Below, piece by piece: positions 29,582 through 31,535 of a stretch of 31,535 bases of DNA. Location of the stretch: assembly GCA_002393195.1 (NCBI GenBank), contig DGIK01000038.1, positions 2,494 through 34,028 on the forward strand, read 5' to 3'. This DNA is from Bacteroidales bacterium UBA3824 (GTDB lineage Bacteria > Bacteroidota > Bacteroidia > Bacteroidales > UBA3824). The notes under the pieces are model-generated. The model saw nothing but the letters and a program-made list of their open reading frames with translations. It had not been told where the DNA came from and did no database searches. Position numbers and translations under genes: made by a program. Numbering within the stretch: the first letter of the stretch is position 1; each line of letters begins with the position of its first letter.

Positions 29582-31535
29582 ACCTCATCTCTCCCGGTGC
29601 GATGCCGTACTCGTCTTTGAAACATTTGGTGAAGTATGCCGGAGACGAAAAGCCTGAGTTGTAGGCAATTTCGGAGATGGTTTTGGTGGTTTCAGCGAGG
29701 AGTTTGCGGCCGTATTGCAGACGCGATTTGCGCAACAAATCTACGGGAGTGCTGCCGGTCAACGCCTTGATTTTGCGGTAAAACTGCGTGCGGCTCATTC
29801 CCATCTCCAAGGCGAGCGATTCTACACTGAGTTCGCTTTCCGAAATGTGAGCCTCCACGTATTCGCGGAATCGTTTTACAAAAATGTCCTCGGTTGCTGG
29901 GGGTTCTTGGGGTTGATTATCAGTCTGTTGCGTAGGTTCGGCGGTAGATGGTTCGGCGGAATGACTTTCCCAAATAGTTTTGAGCAAATGTCTGTTTTTC
30001 AATAGATTGTCTATACGCGCCAATAGCAATTTGCTCGAAAACGGCTTGGTGATGTAAGCGTCGGCACCGTGGAGATAGCCTTCCACTTGGTTTTCGTCCA
30101 ACGACCGCGCCGTGAGCATTATCACAGGGATATGGCTCGTGATAATATTCTCCTTGATTTGACGGCAAAAATCCAAACCGTTCATCACAGGCATCATTAT
30201 ATCGCTGATAATCAAGTCAGGAACTTCCTTTTCGGCAATTTCAAGACCTTCCCTTCCGTCGGCTGCCTCAAAAATCTTGTAACGTCCTTGGAGTATCATC
30301 CTCAGATAAGCCAAAATGTCGGCGTTGTCGTCAACGGTAAGCAAAGTAAAAGCGTTGTCGGGCGGTGCGGCATTGTCGGCGGCATTGTCGGCGGTGCTGT
30401 GGGCGGTGATTTGGTCGATTTCCTCAAACGAAAGTCCGCCGGTGTGCTTGCCGGTCTGAATCTCCAAAATCTTGTTAATCAACTCCGAAAGTCGCGACGT
30501 ATTGCGGCAAATTATCGAAAACATCTCCGAAGTCTGCGGATTAGAATTGCGGATTTCGTTGGTTTGGGCAAGTTGCGACAGAGGTCCTTCTATCAACGTG
30601 AGCGGCGTGCGGAGTTGGTGGCTTATTTCGGTGTAAAAATTGAGTTGCTGTTGAGCCATACGCTCTTTTTCGTCTTTGATTCTTGCCCGTTGGAGCATAT
30701 AACGATAGACAATCACAGCAAGCACAAGCATCAATATCACAAGGCTCGCCGCCATAAAGGTCATCATTTTTTGATTGTCGAGTTCGTGGAGATAATTGTC
30801 CGCCTTTTGGTGAAGGAGTTCGAGGCGATGCCATTGATTAGCAAGTTCTTCGCTCTCCATATAAAGCACAGTGGCGTTGTCGGGCGTAACGATTGCCGAA
30901 CTCAGGAGCGTCTCTCTTTGATACGGGCGTTTTTCGAGGATGTCGAGGGCAAGTTTCAATAGCAAGTCGCCACGTGTGGGATAGATGTACGAAGCGTCTA
31001 ACAATGAATCCATTACGAGTTTGATGCCGCCGTTTTCATCGGGCAGACCGTCGATGCCGCAAAATTTTGGGAGCGGCTTGCCGGTGTAAAATTTTTCAAA
31101 AGCCTTGCGCGCACCCAATGCCGTGCGGTCGTTATGTCCAAAAACAAGGTCGATGCTGTCGATATTTTGGGCGTTTTGCATTACCACATCGTAAGCGCGT
31201 TGCTCAGTCCAATCGCCTATGAGTGTGGAGATTACCTGCATTTCGGGATATTCTTTGAGAGCGTCGTGAAAACCATTGTGGCGTTCCTCGGCAGGCGACG
31301 AACCGTCCAATCCCGTTATCTCCAAAATTCTGCCCTTGCCGTTGAGCCTGCCCGCCATATAACGCGCCATACGGAATCCCATTTCGTAATTGTCGGCACT
31401 CATAAAGGCGGTGTATTTGGTGGAGCCGGTTTTGCGCTCGAATACAATCACAGGCACACCACTTTCGGCAGTACGGTCTATCGCCGCCGAAATGCTCTCC
31501 ACTTGGTTAGGAGCCACGATGAGCAAGTCAACGCC
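29580..31535 (-). CDS. Hybrid two-component sensor/AraC regulator without ATPase domain (5' end outside window)
   Basis: The frame is open to the window edge; 648 residues are counted from the internal TTG at 31526. Residues 1-235 are a periplasmic-binding-protein type 1 sensor domain (VDLLIVAPNQ at the edge, FGHNDRTALGARKAF, FCGIDG). A membrane helix lies at 256-276. The dimerisation/phospho-acceptor domain has H303 in ISHQLRTPLTLIEGPLSQL. The response receiver has D399, D400, D442 (SDIMMPVMNG), T472 and K494. The C-terminus is an AraC-type double helix-turn-helix (about 550-648). Layout resembles the fructose-sensing regulator BT1754 of Bacteroides thetaiotaomicron. Oddly, only ~33 residues separate the H-box domain (to ~360) from the receiver (from ~394): N, G1 and G2 boxes are absent. 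It could not phosphorylate itself, so signalling may be lost, altered or supplied in trans. Confidence 0.88.
   Translation of the reverse strand, partial: GVDLLIVAPNQVESISAAIDRTAESGVPVIVFERKTGSTKYTAFMSADNYEMGFRMARYMAGRLNGKGRILEITGLDGSSPAEERHNGFHDALKEYPEMQVISTLIGDWTEQRAYDVVMQNAQNIDSIDLVFGHNDRTALGARKAFEKFYTGKPLPKFCGIDGLPDENGGIKLVMDSLLDASYIYPTRGDLLLKLALDILEKRPYQRETLLSSAIVTPDNATVLYMESEELANQWHRLELLHQKADNYLHELDNQKMMTFMAASLVILMLVLAVIVYRYMLQRARIKDEKERMAQQQLNFYTEISHQLRTPLTLIEGPLSQLAQTNEIRNSNPQTSEMFSIICRNTSRLSELINKILEIQTGKHTGGLSFEEIDQITAHSTADNAADNAAPPDNAFTLLTVDDNADILAYLRMILQGRYKIFEAADGREGLEIAEKEVPDLIISDIMMPVMNGLDFCRQIKENIITSHIPVIMLTARSLDENQVEGYLHGADAYITKPFSSKLLLARIDNLLKNRHLLKTIWESHSAEPSTAEPTQQTDNQPQEPPATEDIFVKRFREYVEAHISESELSVESLALEMGMSRTQFYRKIKALTGSTPVDLLRKSRLQYGRKLLAETTKTISEIAYNSGFSSPAYFTKCFKDEYGIAPGEMR
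30369..30392. repeat. 12-bp direct repeat at the sensor's missing-domain join
   Basis: GGCATTGTCGGC twice in tandem, with a degenerate third copy just before it. It encodes TADNAADNAA in the short linker that replaces the ATPase domain. Confidence 0.75.

Overview
The window looks like a chromosomal segment of a Bacteroidota bacterium, most likely of the order Bacteroidales; I cannot place it to genus. The reasons are gene families typical of the group (TonB with a plug-like N-terminal region, DUF4837 lipoprotein, hybrid two-component system, GH32 fructan locus, AAA-ATPase-like/PD-(D/E)XK protein) and at least seven promoters of the Bacteroidota form TTG, 19-20 bp, TAnnTTTG. No tRNA, rRNA, CRISPR array or transposase was seen.

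Layout. 1-5.7 kb: end of a TonB-type protein, a DacB/PBP4-type peptidase, a small minus-strand operon (bactofilin, AtpI-like, 4-helix membrane protein), an uncharacterised 4-helix membrane protein and an orphan histidine kinase. 5.9-11.7 kb: housekeeping genes, all minus strand (riboflavin synthase, ProC, a threonine aldolase homologue that has lost its PLP-lysine segment, beta-carbonic anhydrase, DNA polymerase I). 11.8-14.2 kb: an AT-rich insert with a RloA/RloB-like ATPase + TOPRIM pair (probable phage defence) and a small unknown gene. 14.4-19.3 kb: QueD, DUF4837 lipoprotein, RseP, a YgjP/WLM-type metallopeptidase, acylphosphatase and an aldo/keto reductase. 19.3-24.5 kb: accessory genes, namely an AlbA_2/Schlafen-type ATPase, a TIR-domain protein with two membrane helices, and an AAA/PD-(D/E)XK protein. 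The last is bracketed by two copies of the 3' end of the neighbouring dehydrogenase gene. 24.6-31.5 kb: zinc sugar/polyol dehydrogenase, then a compact fructan-use locus (secreted GH32, MFS importer, PfkB fructokinase) facing a hybrid two-component sensor whose ATPase domain is missing.

The most unusual signals are: (a) the TIR-TM-loop-TM-coiled-coil protein with its own strong promoter; (b) two in-frame losses of a catalytic region, in the aldolase and the hybrid sensor; (c) the duplicated dehydrogenase 3' end next to the AAA/PD-(D/E)XK gene; (d) a 52-bp nested dyad between the dehydrogenase and the fructan operon. Family assignments rest on motifs read by eye and recalled family knowledge; no database search was run.
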